Positions 1-5,134 of a stretch of 5,134 nt of DNA are shown here, piece by piece. Positions within the stretch are counted from its first letter, which is position 1. Each line of letters begins with the position of its first letter. This DNA is from Legionellaceae bacterium (GTDB taxonomy: Bacteria > Pseudomonadota > Gammaproteobacteria > Legionellales > Legionellaceae), in NCBI GenBank assembly GCA_947473535.1, contig CANJFK010000121.1, positions 1 to 5,134 of the forward strand, written 5' to 3'. The notes under the pieces were generated by a model, which saw only the letters and a list, made by a program, of their open reading frames with translations, ran no database searches and was not told where the DNA came from. A program made the position numbers and the translations under genes.

Positions 1-78
1 ATCATTTTTCAGCTCATCTTCTTTAACGCCTAATTGTTCAACAACAATTTTACGAACTCGATCTGCTACTGTACTCAT
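1..78 (-). CDS. acpP: Acyl carrier protein AcpP, N-terminal part (cut by the window edge)
   Basis: Reading leftward from the ATG at 78-76, 26 codons give a peptide that starts [18 protein letters not shown], the typical first helix of bacterial acyl carrier protein. The gene leaves the window at base 1, so the DSL motif whose serine carries the 4'-phosphopantetheine arm (near residue 36 in the family) is not visible. In the cytoplasm AcpP carries growing acyl chains between the enzymes of type II fatty acid synthesis and delivers them to PlsX and other acyltransferases. It follows fabG by 61 bp, the longest spacer between fab genes here, and has its own purine-rich ribosome-binding site. Position directly after fabG is the standard order and strongly supports the call; in relatives fabF would come next. 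Only the N-terminus was seen, so a second ACP paralogue cannot be excluded. Confidence 0.93.
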   Translation of the reverse strand, partial: MSTVADRVRKIVVEQLGVKEDELKND

Positions 79-88
79 AACTTGTATT

Positions 89-94
89 TCCTCT
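89..94 (-). promoter_or_regulatory. Ribosome-binding site of acpP
   Basis: On the minus strand AGAGGA lies 10 bases before the acpP ATG. Spacing is slightly long, but the purine block is clear and no other start fits the ACP N-terminus. Confidence 0.65.
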
Positions 95-139
95 TCGGTT
101 TATAAAAAAAAAAATTTGTTGGTTAGTTTATTCAATTCT

Positions 140-886
140 CTAATCCATGTACATACCACCATTCACATGAATTGTTTCACCTGTAATATAGTTTGCATAA
201 TCAGACGCCAGAAAAGCAACAACTTCAGCAATATCTTCTGGTTTTCCCAATCGTTTCAACGGGATACGTTTTAACATTTCTTCTTTAACTAAATCAGGTA
301 ACGCAGCGGTCATGTCGGTATCAATAAATCCAGGTGCTACAACATTGACCGTGATGCCACGGCTACCCATTTCTTGTGCCAGGGATTTGGAAAAGCCAAC
401 AATCCCTGATTTGGCTGCCGTATAATTTACTTGCCCTGCATTACCACTGGCTCCAACAACAGAGCCAATACTGATAATCCGCCCCCAACGAGCACGAAAC
501 ATGGGTTTGAGACATGCTTTACTTAAACGAAAAACCGCATTTAAGTTTGTTTCAATGACGCTGAACCACTCATCATCTTCCATCCTTAATAATAAATTAT
601 CAGCTGTAATGCCAGCATTATTAACCAATATTGAAGGCACTTTGTTTTTATCAGCCAATTGCGCCATTAAATTTTCAATACTACCTTGATCGGTCACATC
701 AAGAATGACACCCTCACCCATCAGACTATTTTGTTGCAACGCAACACTGATCGCATGAGCACCTTGTTCTGTGGTAGCTGTTCCTATAACGTAAGCTCCT
801 TTTTTAGCTAACGTCATAGCGATGGCGCAACCAATACCACGACTTGCGCCAGTTACCAGTGCTATTTTACCTTGTAAATTCGTCAT
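140..886 (-). CDS. fabG: 3-oxoacyl-[acyl-carrier-protein] reductase FabG
   Basis: A 248-residue short-chain dehydrogenase/reductase that performs the NADPH-dependent reduction of 3-ketoacyl-ACP to 3-hydroxyacyl-ACP, the first reduction of each fatty acid elongation cycle, in the cytoplasm. Visible signatures: the cofactor loop TGASRGIG at residues 12-19, NNAG at 89-92, and the catalytic set Asn114, Ser142 (in IGSVVG), Tyr155 and Lys159 (NYTAAK). The NVVAPGFIDTDM segment at 181-192 and the C-terminal HVNGGMYMD are hallmarks of FabG itself rather than of other SDR enzymes. Length is close to the 244 residues of E. coli FabG. The ATG at 886 has a strong AGGAG 10 bases upstream. It sits 27 bp after fabD and 61 bp before acpP, the usual order. 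No key residue is missing. The context separates it from FabG-like paralogues of unknown role. Confidence 0.97.
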   Translation of the reverse strand: MTNLQGKIALVTGASRGIGCAIAMTLAKKGAYVIGTATTEQGAHAISVALQQNSLMGEGVILDVTDQGSIENLMAQLADKNKVPSILVNNAGITADNLLLRMEDDEWFSVIETNLNAVFRLSKACLKPMFRARWGRIISIGSVVGASGNAGQVNYTAAKSGIVGFSKSLAQEMGSRGITVNVVAPGFIDTDMTAALPDLVKEEMLKRIPLKRLGKPEDIAEVVAFLASDYANYITGETIHVNGGMYMD

Positions 887-896
887 GATTCTACAT

Positions 897-901
897 CTCC
901 T
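897..901 (-). promoter_or_regulatory. Ribosome-binding site of fabG
   Basis: AGGAG on the minus strand, 10 bases before the fabG ATG, in the 27-bp gap after fabD. It fixes the start at 886. Confidence 0.8.
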
Positions 902-913
902 CTCGAAACAGAG

Positions 914-1849
914 CTACAAAATGGTTAATGCAGATTCAAAGCTGGGTAGATCATGAATGCTTATCACGTCCATCGTCTTATCGATTCGTTTAACCAAACC
1001 AGTCAAGACCTTACCAGGCCCACACTCGACAACCAACTCAACACCGTCTTTTTTCATCAATTGAATCGTCTCAACCCAACGTACAGGTCGATACAACTGC
1101 TCTTTTAATAATGTTCTGATTTGATCTACCGATTTATAAATGCTGAGATCAACATTACTTATAACAGGCAGCTCGGGAACATTGAATTTGGTGTGCAACA
1201 ACGTATCCGCAAATAAATCCGCTGCTTGCGTTAATAATTTACAGTGACAAGGGACGCTAACTGGCAAAACTTTTGCCAGCCGTGCATCCATCTCTTCAGC
1301 AAGTATGATCGCTTGTTTTACAGAATCGGTATGTCCAGCGATCACGACCTGTCCGATTGCGTTATAGTTTGCTGGTGAAACGTACTGAGCACTCGTACTT
1401 ACTTGCTCACAAATTTTTCTAACTTGTTCGTCTGACAAGCCAACAATAGCAGCCATTGAGCCAGCACCCAACGGTACCGTCTCTAGCATAAATTGCCCTC
1501 GCTTGGCGACCAATTCAGCAGCGTCAGGCAAACTAATTGACCCTGCGCAAACTAACGCCGCATACTCGCCAAGACTATGCCCTGCCATTATTTTTGCACG
1601 AACGGCCACTGTTTGCTTTAATAGGGTATACACAGCCACATCGGCCGTTAACATTGCAACTTGCGTATGCATTGTTTGATTAAGCATGGCCTCCGGGCCA
1701 TGTTGAACCAAGTGCCAAACATCGTAGCCCAGACGCTCAGAAACAGTTGCGAATAATTCGGTAATGAGTGGGTATTGATTTGCCAAGGAACTCAACATAC
1801 CAACTGACTGGGAACCTTGTCCTGGAAAAACAAACGCTGTAATTGACAT
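914..1849 (-). CDS. fabD: Malonyl-CoA:ACP transacylase FabD
   Basis: A 311-residue acyltransferase that moves malonate from CoA to the ACP phosphopantetheine arm, producing the malonyl-ACP used by all condensing enzymes. Visible signatures: FPGQGSQ at residues 8-14 (oxyanion-hole Gln11), the nucleophile elbow GHSLG with Ser92, Arg117 that binds the malonate carboxylate (AKRGQFM), catalytic His202 and Gln251 (QLYRPVRW). GPGKVLTGL at 277-285 is the usual C-terminal motif. Length matches E. coli FabD (309 residues). The residue before the catalytic His is Cys where E. coli has Ser, so the sequence reads PCHC. The start ATG at 1849 is supported by an AGGA placed over the stop codon of plsX, suggesting coupling with plsX. 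fabG follows after 27 bp. Function is assigned with high certainty from the catalytic residues and the neighbours. Confidence 0.97.
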   Translation of the reverse strand: MSITAFVFPGQGSQSVGMLSSLANQYPLITELFATVSERLGYDVWHLVQHGPEAMLNQTMHTQVAMLTADVAVYTLLKQTVAVRAKIMAGHSLGEYAALVCAGSISLPDAAELVAKRGQFMLETVPLGAGSMAAIVGLSDEQVRKICEQVSTSAQYVSPANYNAIGQVVIAGHTDSVKQAIILAEEMDARLAKVLPVSVPCHCKLLTQAADLFADTLLHTKFNVPELPVISNVDLSIYKSVDQIRTLLKEQLYRPVRWVETIQLMKKDGVELVVECGPGKVLTGLVKRIDKTMDVISIHDLPSFESALTIL

Positions 1850-1857
1850 GACGTTAA

Positions 1858-1862
1858 TCCTA
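1858..1862 (-). promoter_or_regulatory. fabD ribosome-binding site overlapping the plsX stop codon
   Basis: The minus strand reads TAGGA, in which TAG is the plsX stop and AGGA is the only good Shine-Dalgarno match for fabD, 8 bases before its ATG at 1849. Ribosomes ending plsX would stand directly on the fabD initiation region, so translational coupling is likely (inference). Confidence 0.75.
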
Positions 1863-2888
1863 AAGCAATAAACCTTGATTGATAAAATCAGTTATTTGAT
1901 TCCGAACCAAATCAACCACATTATTTTTAACTTGCAAAATAGCGTCTTCAATTGCGAATAGAAACGCTCTTTCACTGGCACCACCGTGACTTTTAACGAC
2001 GATACCATTTAAACCTAATAAGCTTGCGCCATTATAACGATCAGGATCCATGCGCTTTTTCAAATGAGCGAGAGCGGGACGTGCCATTAATCCAACGACC
2101 ATAGCCCACCAATTCTGTCTGAATGACTCTTTAAGAACAGAAATCATCAACTTGGCCAAGCCTTCGCTCGCCTTAATGGCGACATTACCGACAAAACCAT
2201 CACAGACAACCAAATCGACATCACCTGAATAAAAGTGATCACCTTCAACGTACCCCACATAATTCATAAGAGAGCATTCGGTGAGCATGTGCGCTGTGCG
2301 CTTTACTTGATCATTGCCTTTAATTTCCTCGACGCCAATATTTAATATGGCAATTTTTGGATTTGGCTTATGATCTAATGCCTGAATTAGCGCGGATCCC
2401 ATGACAGCAAATTGAAATAAATGCTCAGCACATGAATCAACATTAGCCCCAAGATCAATCACACGTGTACGGCCATGCGCCGTTGGTAATTCAGCAATAA
2501 TTGCAGGCCGGTCAATACCTGGCAACGTTTTTAGCACAAAACGCGCAGTAGCCATTAATGCGCCTGTATTACCAGCACTTACACAAGCGCCAGCTTTGCC
2601 CTCTTTGACCAAATTAATCGCGACGCGCATTGATGAGTCTTTTTTGTTACGCAATGCGTGTGAAGGCAAATCGTCCATTTTAACGACTTCCGACGCGTGT
2701 ACGATTGAAAACTGACTATTTGTGGATGCGCCATTTTTTTTAAGATGCGAAACGACTTGCTCTTGATCGCCAACCAATATTAGCTTCAAATTGGGATTGG
2801 CTCTCGCAGCGCGCACGCAGGCTGGAATCACAACACTTAAGCCATGATCCCCGCCCATTGCATCAATGGCAATGGTGATGGTGTTCAA
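1860..2888 (-). CDS. plsX: Phosphate acyltransferase PlsX
   Basis: A 342-residue enzyme that makes acyl-phosphate from acyl-ACP and phosphate; PlsY then uses acyl-phosphate to acylate glycerol-3-phosphate, so PlsX links fatty acid synthesis to phospholipid synthesis. It is a soluble protein that works at the inner face of the membrane. Visible family motifs: DAMGGD at residues 9-14, SAGNTGA at 104-110, DLGANVD at 145-151, [10 protein letters not shown] at 183-192, CDGFVGN at 229-235, YNGASLLGL at 285-293 and KSHG at 299-302. Length is near that of E. coli PlsX (about 350). The start is a TTG at 2888, because the first in-frame ATG is Met11 inside the conserved DAMGGD and no in-frame ATG precedes the TTG. 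The gene begins 5 bp after the rpmF stop and ends 10 bp before fabD. In most relatives fabH would follow directly; here it does not. Confidence 0.96.
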   Translation of the reverse strand: MNTITIAIDAMGGDHGLSVVIPACVRAARANPNLKLILVGDQEQVVSHLKKNGASTNSQFSIVHASEVVKMDDLPSHALRNKKDSSMRVAINLVKEGKAGACVSAGNTGALMATARFVLKTLPGIDRPAIIAELPTAHGRTRVIDLGANVDSCAEHLFQFAVMGSALIQALDHKPNPKIAILNIGVEEIKGNDQVKRTAHMLTECSLMNYVGYVEGDHFYSGDVDLVVCDGFVGNVAIKASEGLAKLMISVLKESFRQNWWAMVVGLMARPALAHLKKRMDPDRYNGASLLGLNGIVVKSHGGASERAFLFAIEDAILQVKNNVVDLVRNQITDFINQGLLL

Positions 2889-2893
2889 TGATT

Positions 2894-3091
2894 TTACTCT
2901 TGATCTTCGTAAACGGTGCCTGTATCAATTACTTTGCGGCCATCATGCGTATAACCATCTGGTGTAACGTGGTGACGCAAATGTGTTTCACCTGTTGTTG
3001 CATTCACAGAAAGGGTCGGTTTGGTCAATGAATCGTGCGACCTACGCATATCACGTTTTGATCGTGATTTTTTATTTTGTTGTACTGCCAT
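2894..3091 (-). CDS. rpmF: Large-subunit ribosomal protein bL32
   Basis: A 65-residue, strongly basic protein beginning [20 protein letters not shown], which is diagnostic of bL32; GETHLRHH at residues 34-41 and the DGRKVI segment at 50-55 continue the match. bL32 binds 23S rRNA in the 50S subunit. It has no cysteines, so it is the zinc-free form usual in gammaproteobacteria. The ATG at 3091 is chosen because an ideal AGGAG lies 7 bases upstream and the protein then starts exactly like its family; a GTG at 3169 would add 26 residues with no family match. E. coli bL32 has 57 residues and ends at the KVI region, whereas this one carries about nine more residues ending in the acidic TVYEDQE. plsX begins 5 bp after its stop, the classical rpmF-plsX linkage. 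Confidence 0.96.
   Translation of the reverse strand: MAVQQNKKSRSKRDMRRSHDSLTKPTLSVNATTGETHLRHHVTPDGYTHDGRKVIDTGTVYEDQE
2897..2901 (-). promoter_or_regulatory. Weak ribosome-binding site of plsX inside the end of rpmF
   Basis: AAGAG on the minus strand spans the last two sense codons of rpmF and lies 8 bases before the plsX TTG. It is the only purine block in range. A weak site plus a TTG start suggests that plsX translation depends on ribosomes finishing rpmF (inference). Confidence 0.5.
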
Positions 3092-3098
3092 TGTATTA

Positions 3099-3103
3099 CT
3101 CCT
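3099..3103 (-). promoter_or_regulatory. Strong ribosome-binding site of rpmF
   Basis: AGGAG on the minus strand, 7 bases before the ATG at 3091. It is the best site in the window, as expected for a ribosomal protein, and decides the start against the upstream GTG. Confidence 0.85.
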
Positions 3104-3129
3104 AAACAATTTGTTTTTGTAAGATCGGA

Positions 3130-3158
3130 ATTTTACCGAGTTTTTGTCTGCAATCCAA
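3130..3158 (-). promoter_or_regulatory. Possible internal promoter for rpmF-plsX-fab genes
   Basis: In the 83-bp gap between yceD and rpmF the minus strand has TTGGAT at 3158-3153, a 17-base spacer and TAAAAT at 3135-3130. The -10 box differs from TATAAT at one base; the -35 box matches TTGACA at only three. A transcript would start near 3123, leaving a leader of about 30 bases that contains the rpmF ribosome-binding site. In E. coli internal promoters are known in this cluster, but the site here rests only on sequence resemblance in AT-rich DNA. Confidence 0.35.
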
Positions 3159-3174
3159 GTGTTATACACATAAA

Positions 3175-3600
3175 TTATGCTTTTTTACTAATTAATTGAC
3201 TTATCTCACGATCGCAATCAGCATAATCAGGGTGTTTCTCAGGTGAAAACAAATACAACTCATCTGCTAAAACGTCGGTTAAGTCAATTTCATGGTCGGG
3301 AGCGACAATGCATTCAAAACGCTCCATTAAGCGTTCAGCCATTATATCATCTGAACACACCGCTAGTTTGGTTTGATTACTATAAGCATGTTGAAACTGC
3401 CCTAAACATCGTTGACAGGTAATAACAAGCTCACTTCGCACCTCAAGTGTCACCAGAAAATAATCGGTAAGCGCCTCAACATGAAAATCACACGTTAATT
3501 CGCATGGTGAACTAATACGCTCAGGCAAGCGTTTCTGCACGTTAACAACAACATGCTGCTGCCCTGCTTGTTTTGCATACGTTTTCAAGCAAATATTCAT
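3175..3600 (-). CDS. yceD: YceD/DUF177 family protein (23S rRNA accumulation)
   Basis: A 141-residue protein of the DUF177 family, recognised from CQRC at residues 62-65, the acidic segment [17 protein letters not shown] at 104-120 and a following His/Cys cluster (KHPDYADC, 122-129), all in the family order, and from its place just before rpmF. In E. coli and plant chloroplasts DUF177 proteins are needed for normal 23S rRNA accumulation; the molecular action is not settled. The CxxC pair suggests metal binding, but that is inference. There are eight cysteines in all (4, 33, 37, 62, 65, 82, 97, 129). The ATG at 3600 is preferred because the N-terminus then aligns with the usual beginning of the family; a TTG at 3663 would add 21 residues that overlap the promoter region. 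The ribosome-binding site is poor (AAAGG about 14 bases upstream), so the start is less certain than the identity. E. coli YceD is longer (173 residues). Confidence 0.87.
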   Translation of the reverse strand: MNICLKTYAKQAGQQHVVVNVQKRLPERISSPCELTCDFHVEALTDYFLVTLEVRSELVITCQRCLGQFQHAYSNQTKLAVCSDDIMAERLMERFECIVAPDHEIDLTDVLADELYLFSPEKHPDYADCDREISQLISKKA

Positions 3601-3634
3601 AAAGTATAAAAAGGCCTTTACGAAAAAAAAACGG

Positions 3635-3663
3635 ATAGTATCATGAATATTCGCACACAACAA
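3635..3663 (-). promoter_or_regulatory. Candidate sigma70-type promoter of the yceD-rpmF-plsX-fab operon
   Basis: On the minus strand TTGTTG (3663-3658), a 17-base spacer and TACTAT (3640-3635) form a plausible promoter, strengthened by a TG one base before the -10 box (TGATACTAT, an extended -10). Transcription would start near 3628, inside a run of nine T bases, giving a leader of about 28 bases before the yceD ATG. It lies where a promoter for the whole leftward cluster is required. This is prediction by eye only. Confidence 0.45.
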
Positions 3664-3669
3664 AAGTTA

Positions 3670-3684
3670 GTTACAAATTGTAAC
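3670..3684. promoter_or_regulatory. Perfect inverted repeat in the divergent spacer, candidate operator
   Basis: GTTACAA-A-TTGTAAC is a perfect 7-bp inverted repeat with a one-base centre, typical in size for the site of a dimeric repressor. It lies between the predicted -35 boxes of the two divergent promoters and overlaps the one for mnmA (3678-3683). I do not recognise it as the site of FabR, FadR, LexA or NrdR. The symmetry is seen directly; binding by a regulator is inference. Confidence 0.4.
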
Positions 3685-3706
3685 AACGACAGCTATAGCG
3701 TAACAT
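3678..3706 (+). promoter_or_regulatory. Candidate promoter of mnmA
   Basis: TTGTAA at 3678-3683, a 17-base spacer and TAACAT at 3701-3706 each match the sigma70 consensus at four of six bases. Transcription would start near 3713, about 23 bases before the mnmA ATG. An alternative, TTACAA at 3671 with TATAGC at 3694, also has a 17-base spacer, so the exact site is uncertain. Confidence 0.35.
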
Positions 3707-3735
3707 ATCAATTTTTATACATATTGAACGTCATA

Positions 3736-4824
3736 ATGAAAACGAAAGTTATTGTAGGCATGTCAGGCGGCGTGGACTCGTCAGTTGCCGCTTATTTATT
3801 ACGCGAACAAGGCTACCAGGTCGAAGGCTTGTTCATGAAAAACTGGGAACAAGACGATAAGGACGGCTATTGTGCTGCCGCTCAAGATTTAGCGGATGCA
3901 CAAGCTGTCTGCGACCAACTGGGTATACCATTACACAGTGTCAATTTTGCCGAACAATATTGGGATCATGTTTTTAGCCATTTTCTCAGCGAATATGAAC
4001 AAGCACGTACTCCAAATCCTGATGTATTATGCAATAAAGAAATTAAATTCAAAGCATTTCTCAATCATGCCCTTCGTTTAGGAGCAGATTTTATTGCGAC
4101 GGGCCATTATGCCAGAGTACAATCCAATGATGGCGTAGGCACTTTATTCAAAGCAAAAGATAGGGATAAAGATCAAACTTATTTCTTGCATGCAGTAGAA
4201 CCTAGTGCATTAGCAAAAACATTATTTCCAATTGGTGACTATCTTAAACCACAGGTGAGAGCCATGGCTTTGGAATTAGGGCTCGCTACTCACGCTAAAA
4301 AAGATTCCACTGGCATCTGTTTTATTGGCGAAAAGCGCTTCAAATCGTTTCTTAATGAATTCATGCTGGCACAGCCAGGCAATATAAAAAACACAATGAA
4401 TGAAGTAGTTGGACGCCATGATGGGTTAATGTTCTATACACTGGGTCAACGCCAAGGTTTGAGGATCGGCGGCACGCAGCAAGGTAGTGAAGAGCCTTGG
4501 TATGTCGTCGATAAAGATACAACGACGAATACATTGATAGTTGCTCAAGGCAACCATCACCCCATGCTCTATTCTCAGGGACTCATTTGTGGACCTATTC
4601 ATTGGCTAATTCAATGCAATGAAAATGAGTTGCCACGCACGTGTTACGCAAAAACGCGGTACCGACAAGCAGAATTTGCGTGTGTCATATCACCACCGGA
4701 TAATAATCAACATTATATTATGTTTTCAAGCCCCGAACGGGCCGTCACGCCGGGACAATACATTGTGTTTTATGATAAAAATCAGTGCTTGGGTGGTGCG
4801 GTAATCGAACAAATTATTCGCTAG
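3736..4824 (+). CDS. mnmA: tRNA-specific 2-thiouridylase MnmA
   Basis: A 362-residue enzyme that thiolates U34 at position 2 in the Lys, Glu and Gln tRNAs, using ATP and a persulfide sulfur passed from IscS (in E. coli through the Tus relay). Visible signatures: the PP-loop SGGVDSS at residues 10-16, [12 protein letters not shown] at 30-41, the [14 protein letters not shown] segment with catalytic Cys99, ATGHYAR at 121-127, DQTYFL at 146-151, and STGICFIGE with the second catalytic Cys195. [13 protein letters not shown] at 234-246 and a C-terminal beta-barrel region ending [10 protein letters not shown] complete the family pattern; E. coli MnmA has 368 residues. The ATG at 3736 is chosen because the PP-loop follows at the normal distance. 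An in-frame ATG at 3643 would add 31 residues with no family match and cross the promoter region. No good Shine-Dalgarno is seen before 3736. Divergent from yceD; erpA follows by 41 bp. Confidence 0.97.
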   Translation: MKTKVIVGMSGGVDSSVAAYLLREQGYQVEGLFMKNWEQDDKDGYCAAAQDLADAQAVCDQLGIPLHSVNFAEQYWDHVFSHFLSEYEQARTPNPDVLCNKEIKFKAFLNHALRLGADFIATGHYARVQSNDGVGTLFKAKDRDKDQTYFLHAVEPSALAKTLFPIGDYLKPQVRAMALELGLATHAKKDSTGICFIGEKRFKSFLNEFMLAQPGNIKNTMNEVVGRHDGLMFYTLGQRQGLRIGGTQQGSEEPWYVVDKDTTTNTLIVAQGNHHPMLYSQGLICGPIHWLIQCNENELPRTCYAKTRYRQAEFACVISPPDNNQHYIMFSSPERAVTPGQYIVFYDKNQCLGGAVIEQIIR

Positions 4825-4829
4825 TCGTG

Positions 4830-4835
4830 TATACT
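4830..4835 (+). promoter_or_regulatory. Possible -10 box of an erpA promoter
   Basis: TATACT, one base off TATAAT, lies just after the mnmA stop and 30 bases before the erpA ATG. No convincing -35 box is present at 16-18 bases (GAACAA at 4807 is the nearest), so it may be activator-dependent or chance, with erpA then read from the mnmA transcript. No terminator-like hairpin separates the two genes. Confidence 0.35.
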
Positions 4836-4856
4836 TAGGTGAAACACAAACTATAT

Positions 4857-4860
4857 GGAG
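4857..4860 (+). promoter_or_regulatory. Ribosome-binding site of erpA
   Basis: GGAG lies five bases before the ATG at 4866. It favours this start over the in-frame Met codons 21 and 23, which have no comparable site. Confidence 0.65.
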
Positions 4861-4865
4861 TAATT

Positions 4866-5134
4866 ATGTCCGCCATTAATGCCGCACCTACTGAAGTTTT
4901 CGTATCGCCTGCTACAATCGAAACGATGTCGATGTCCGTCAGTGCAGCAGACAAAGTTGCATCATTGATTCGTGAAGAGGAAAACCCAAAACTAAACCTA
5001 CGGGTTTACATTACGGGTGGCGGCTGTTCAGGATTCCAATATGGCTTTACCTTTGATGAAATCATTCAACCAGATGATATTGTGATTAAGCAAACATGCT
5101 CTGATCAACAGTCATCCGTAAAATTATTGGTTGA
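4866..5134 (+). CDS. erpA: Iron-sulfur cluster insertion protein ErpA (A-type carrier), N-terminal part
   Basis: The first 89 codons of a HesB/IscA-family A-type carrier, which accepts Fe-S clusters from the scaffold and hands them to apo-enzymes in the cytoplasm. [21 protein letters not shown] at residues 45-65 is nearly identical to E. coli ErpA as I remember it and separates it from IscA and SufA; Cys54 is the first of three conserved cluster-binding cysteines. The C-terminal CGCG pair lies beyond the window edge. With the ATG at 4866 (GGAG five bases upstream) the protein carries about 12 more N-terminal residues than E. coli ErpA; starting at Met21 or Met23 would remove these. The stretch [15 protein letters not shown] near 75-89 looks a little longer than in E. 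coli and contains an extra Cys. Downstream of mnmA by 41 bp. Confidence 0.93.
   Translation, partial: MSAINAAPTEVFVSPATIETMSMSVSAADKVASLIREEENPKLNLRVYITGGGCSGFQYGFTFDEIIQPDDIVIKQTCSDQQSSVKLLV

Noticed and set aside
99..104. TATAAA on the minus strand as a -10 box for acpP
   Set aside because: The -35 position holds ACTAAC, with no resemblance to consensus, and AT-rich spacers give such boxes by chance; it also leaves a very short leader.
501..689. Plus-strand open frame of 62 codons
   Set aside because: It lies wholly inside fabG on the opposite strand, has no ribosome-binding site and no recognisable protein features.
2579..2773. Minus-strand open frame of 64 codons within plsX
   Set aside because: Out-of-frame shadow of the conserved PlsX core; no family resemblance.
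3092..3169. N-terminal extension of bL32 from GTG at 3169
   Set aside because: The bL32 N-terminus MAVQQNK starts exactly at 3091 after an ideal AGGAG.
3610..3619. AAAGGCCTTT palindrome in the yceD leader
   Set aside because: With no loop it cannot form an RNA hairpin; a ten-base palindrome of this make-up may easily be chance.
3601..3663. N-terminal extension of YceD from TTG at 3663
   Set aside because: Runs over the predicted promoter, is rich in Phe from the T-run, and has no family match.
3643..3735. N-terminal extension of MnmA from the ATG at 3643
   Set aside because: It would cover the palindrome and both promoter candidates, has no ribosome-binding site, and MnmA family proteins begin just before the PP-loop, as from 3736.
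3896..4081. Plus-strand open frame inside mnmA (and another at 4619-4804)
   Set aside because: Both are alternate frames of the clearly coding mnmA sequence without own initiation signals.
4825..4865. Possible terminator between mnmA and erpA
   Set aside because: No GC-rich stem followed by a T-run is present on either strand.
1..5134. A previously undescribed multi-gene system
   Set aside because: Every sizeable gene belongs to a well-known core family, and no defence, mobile, secretion or biosynthetic island signature is visible.

Overview
The window shows ordinary bacterial core genes packed tightly, with no mobile element, CRISPR array, RNA gene or accessory island that I can see. Protein sequences (bL32, FabG, FabD, PlsX, MnmA and ErpA all read like gammaproteobacterial versions), AT-leaning codon use and very AT-rich spacers point to a low-to-moderate GC gammaproteobacterium. 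The bL32 tail and overall style make me think of Legionellales/Coxiellaceae-like lineages, but that placement is a guess.

Layout. A leftward (minus-strand) cluster runs yceD (3600-3175), rpmF (3091-2894), plsX (2888-1860), fabD (1849-914), fabG (886-140) and the first 26 codons of acpP (78-1, leaving the window at its left edge). This is the conserved rRNA/ribosomal protein plus fatty-acid/phospholipid cluster of gammaproteobacteria. A notable difference is that fabH, usually between plsX and fabD, is absent: only 10 bp separate those two genes. To the right, mnmA (3736-4824, tRNA 2-thiolation) is read divergently, followed 41 bp later by the start of erpA (4866 to the window's right edge), an A-type Fe-S carrier.

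How the genes work together. YceD and bL32 belong to 50S subunit/23S rRNA production. PlsX converts acyl-ACP to acyl-phosphate for phospholipid synthesis, FabD loads malonate onto ACP, FabG reduces the beta-ketoacyl-ACP, and AcpP is the carrier they all share. Co-transcription would tie membrane-lipid supply to ribosome production. Junctions inside the cluster are short (5, 10, 27 and 61 bp), with two cases where a ribosome-binding site lies in or over the end of the gene before, suggesting translational coupling. MnmA and ErpA share a sulfur/Fe-S theme.

The most interesting non-coding region is the 135-bp divergent spacer between yceD and mnmA. It holds a perfect 7+1+7 inverted repeat (3670-3684) between plausible back-to-back sigma70-type promoters, and a nine-base homopolymer at the predicted yceD transcription start. 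I found no convincing evidence of an undescribed system; the findings are modest and mostly regulatory.
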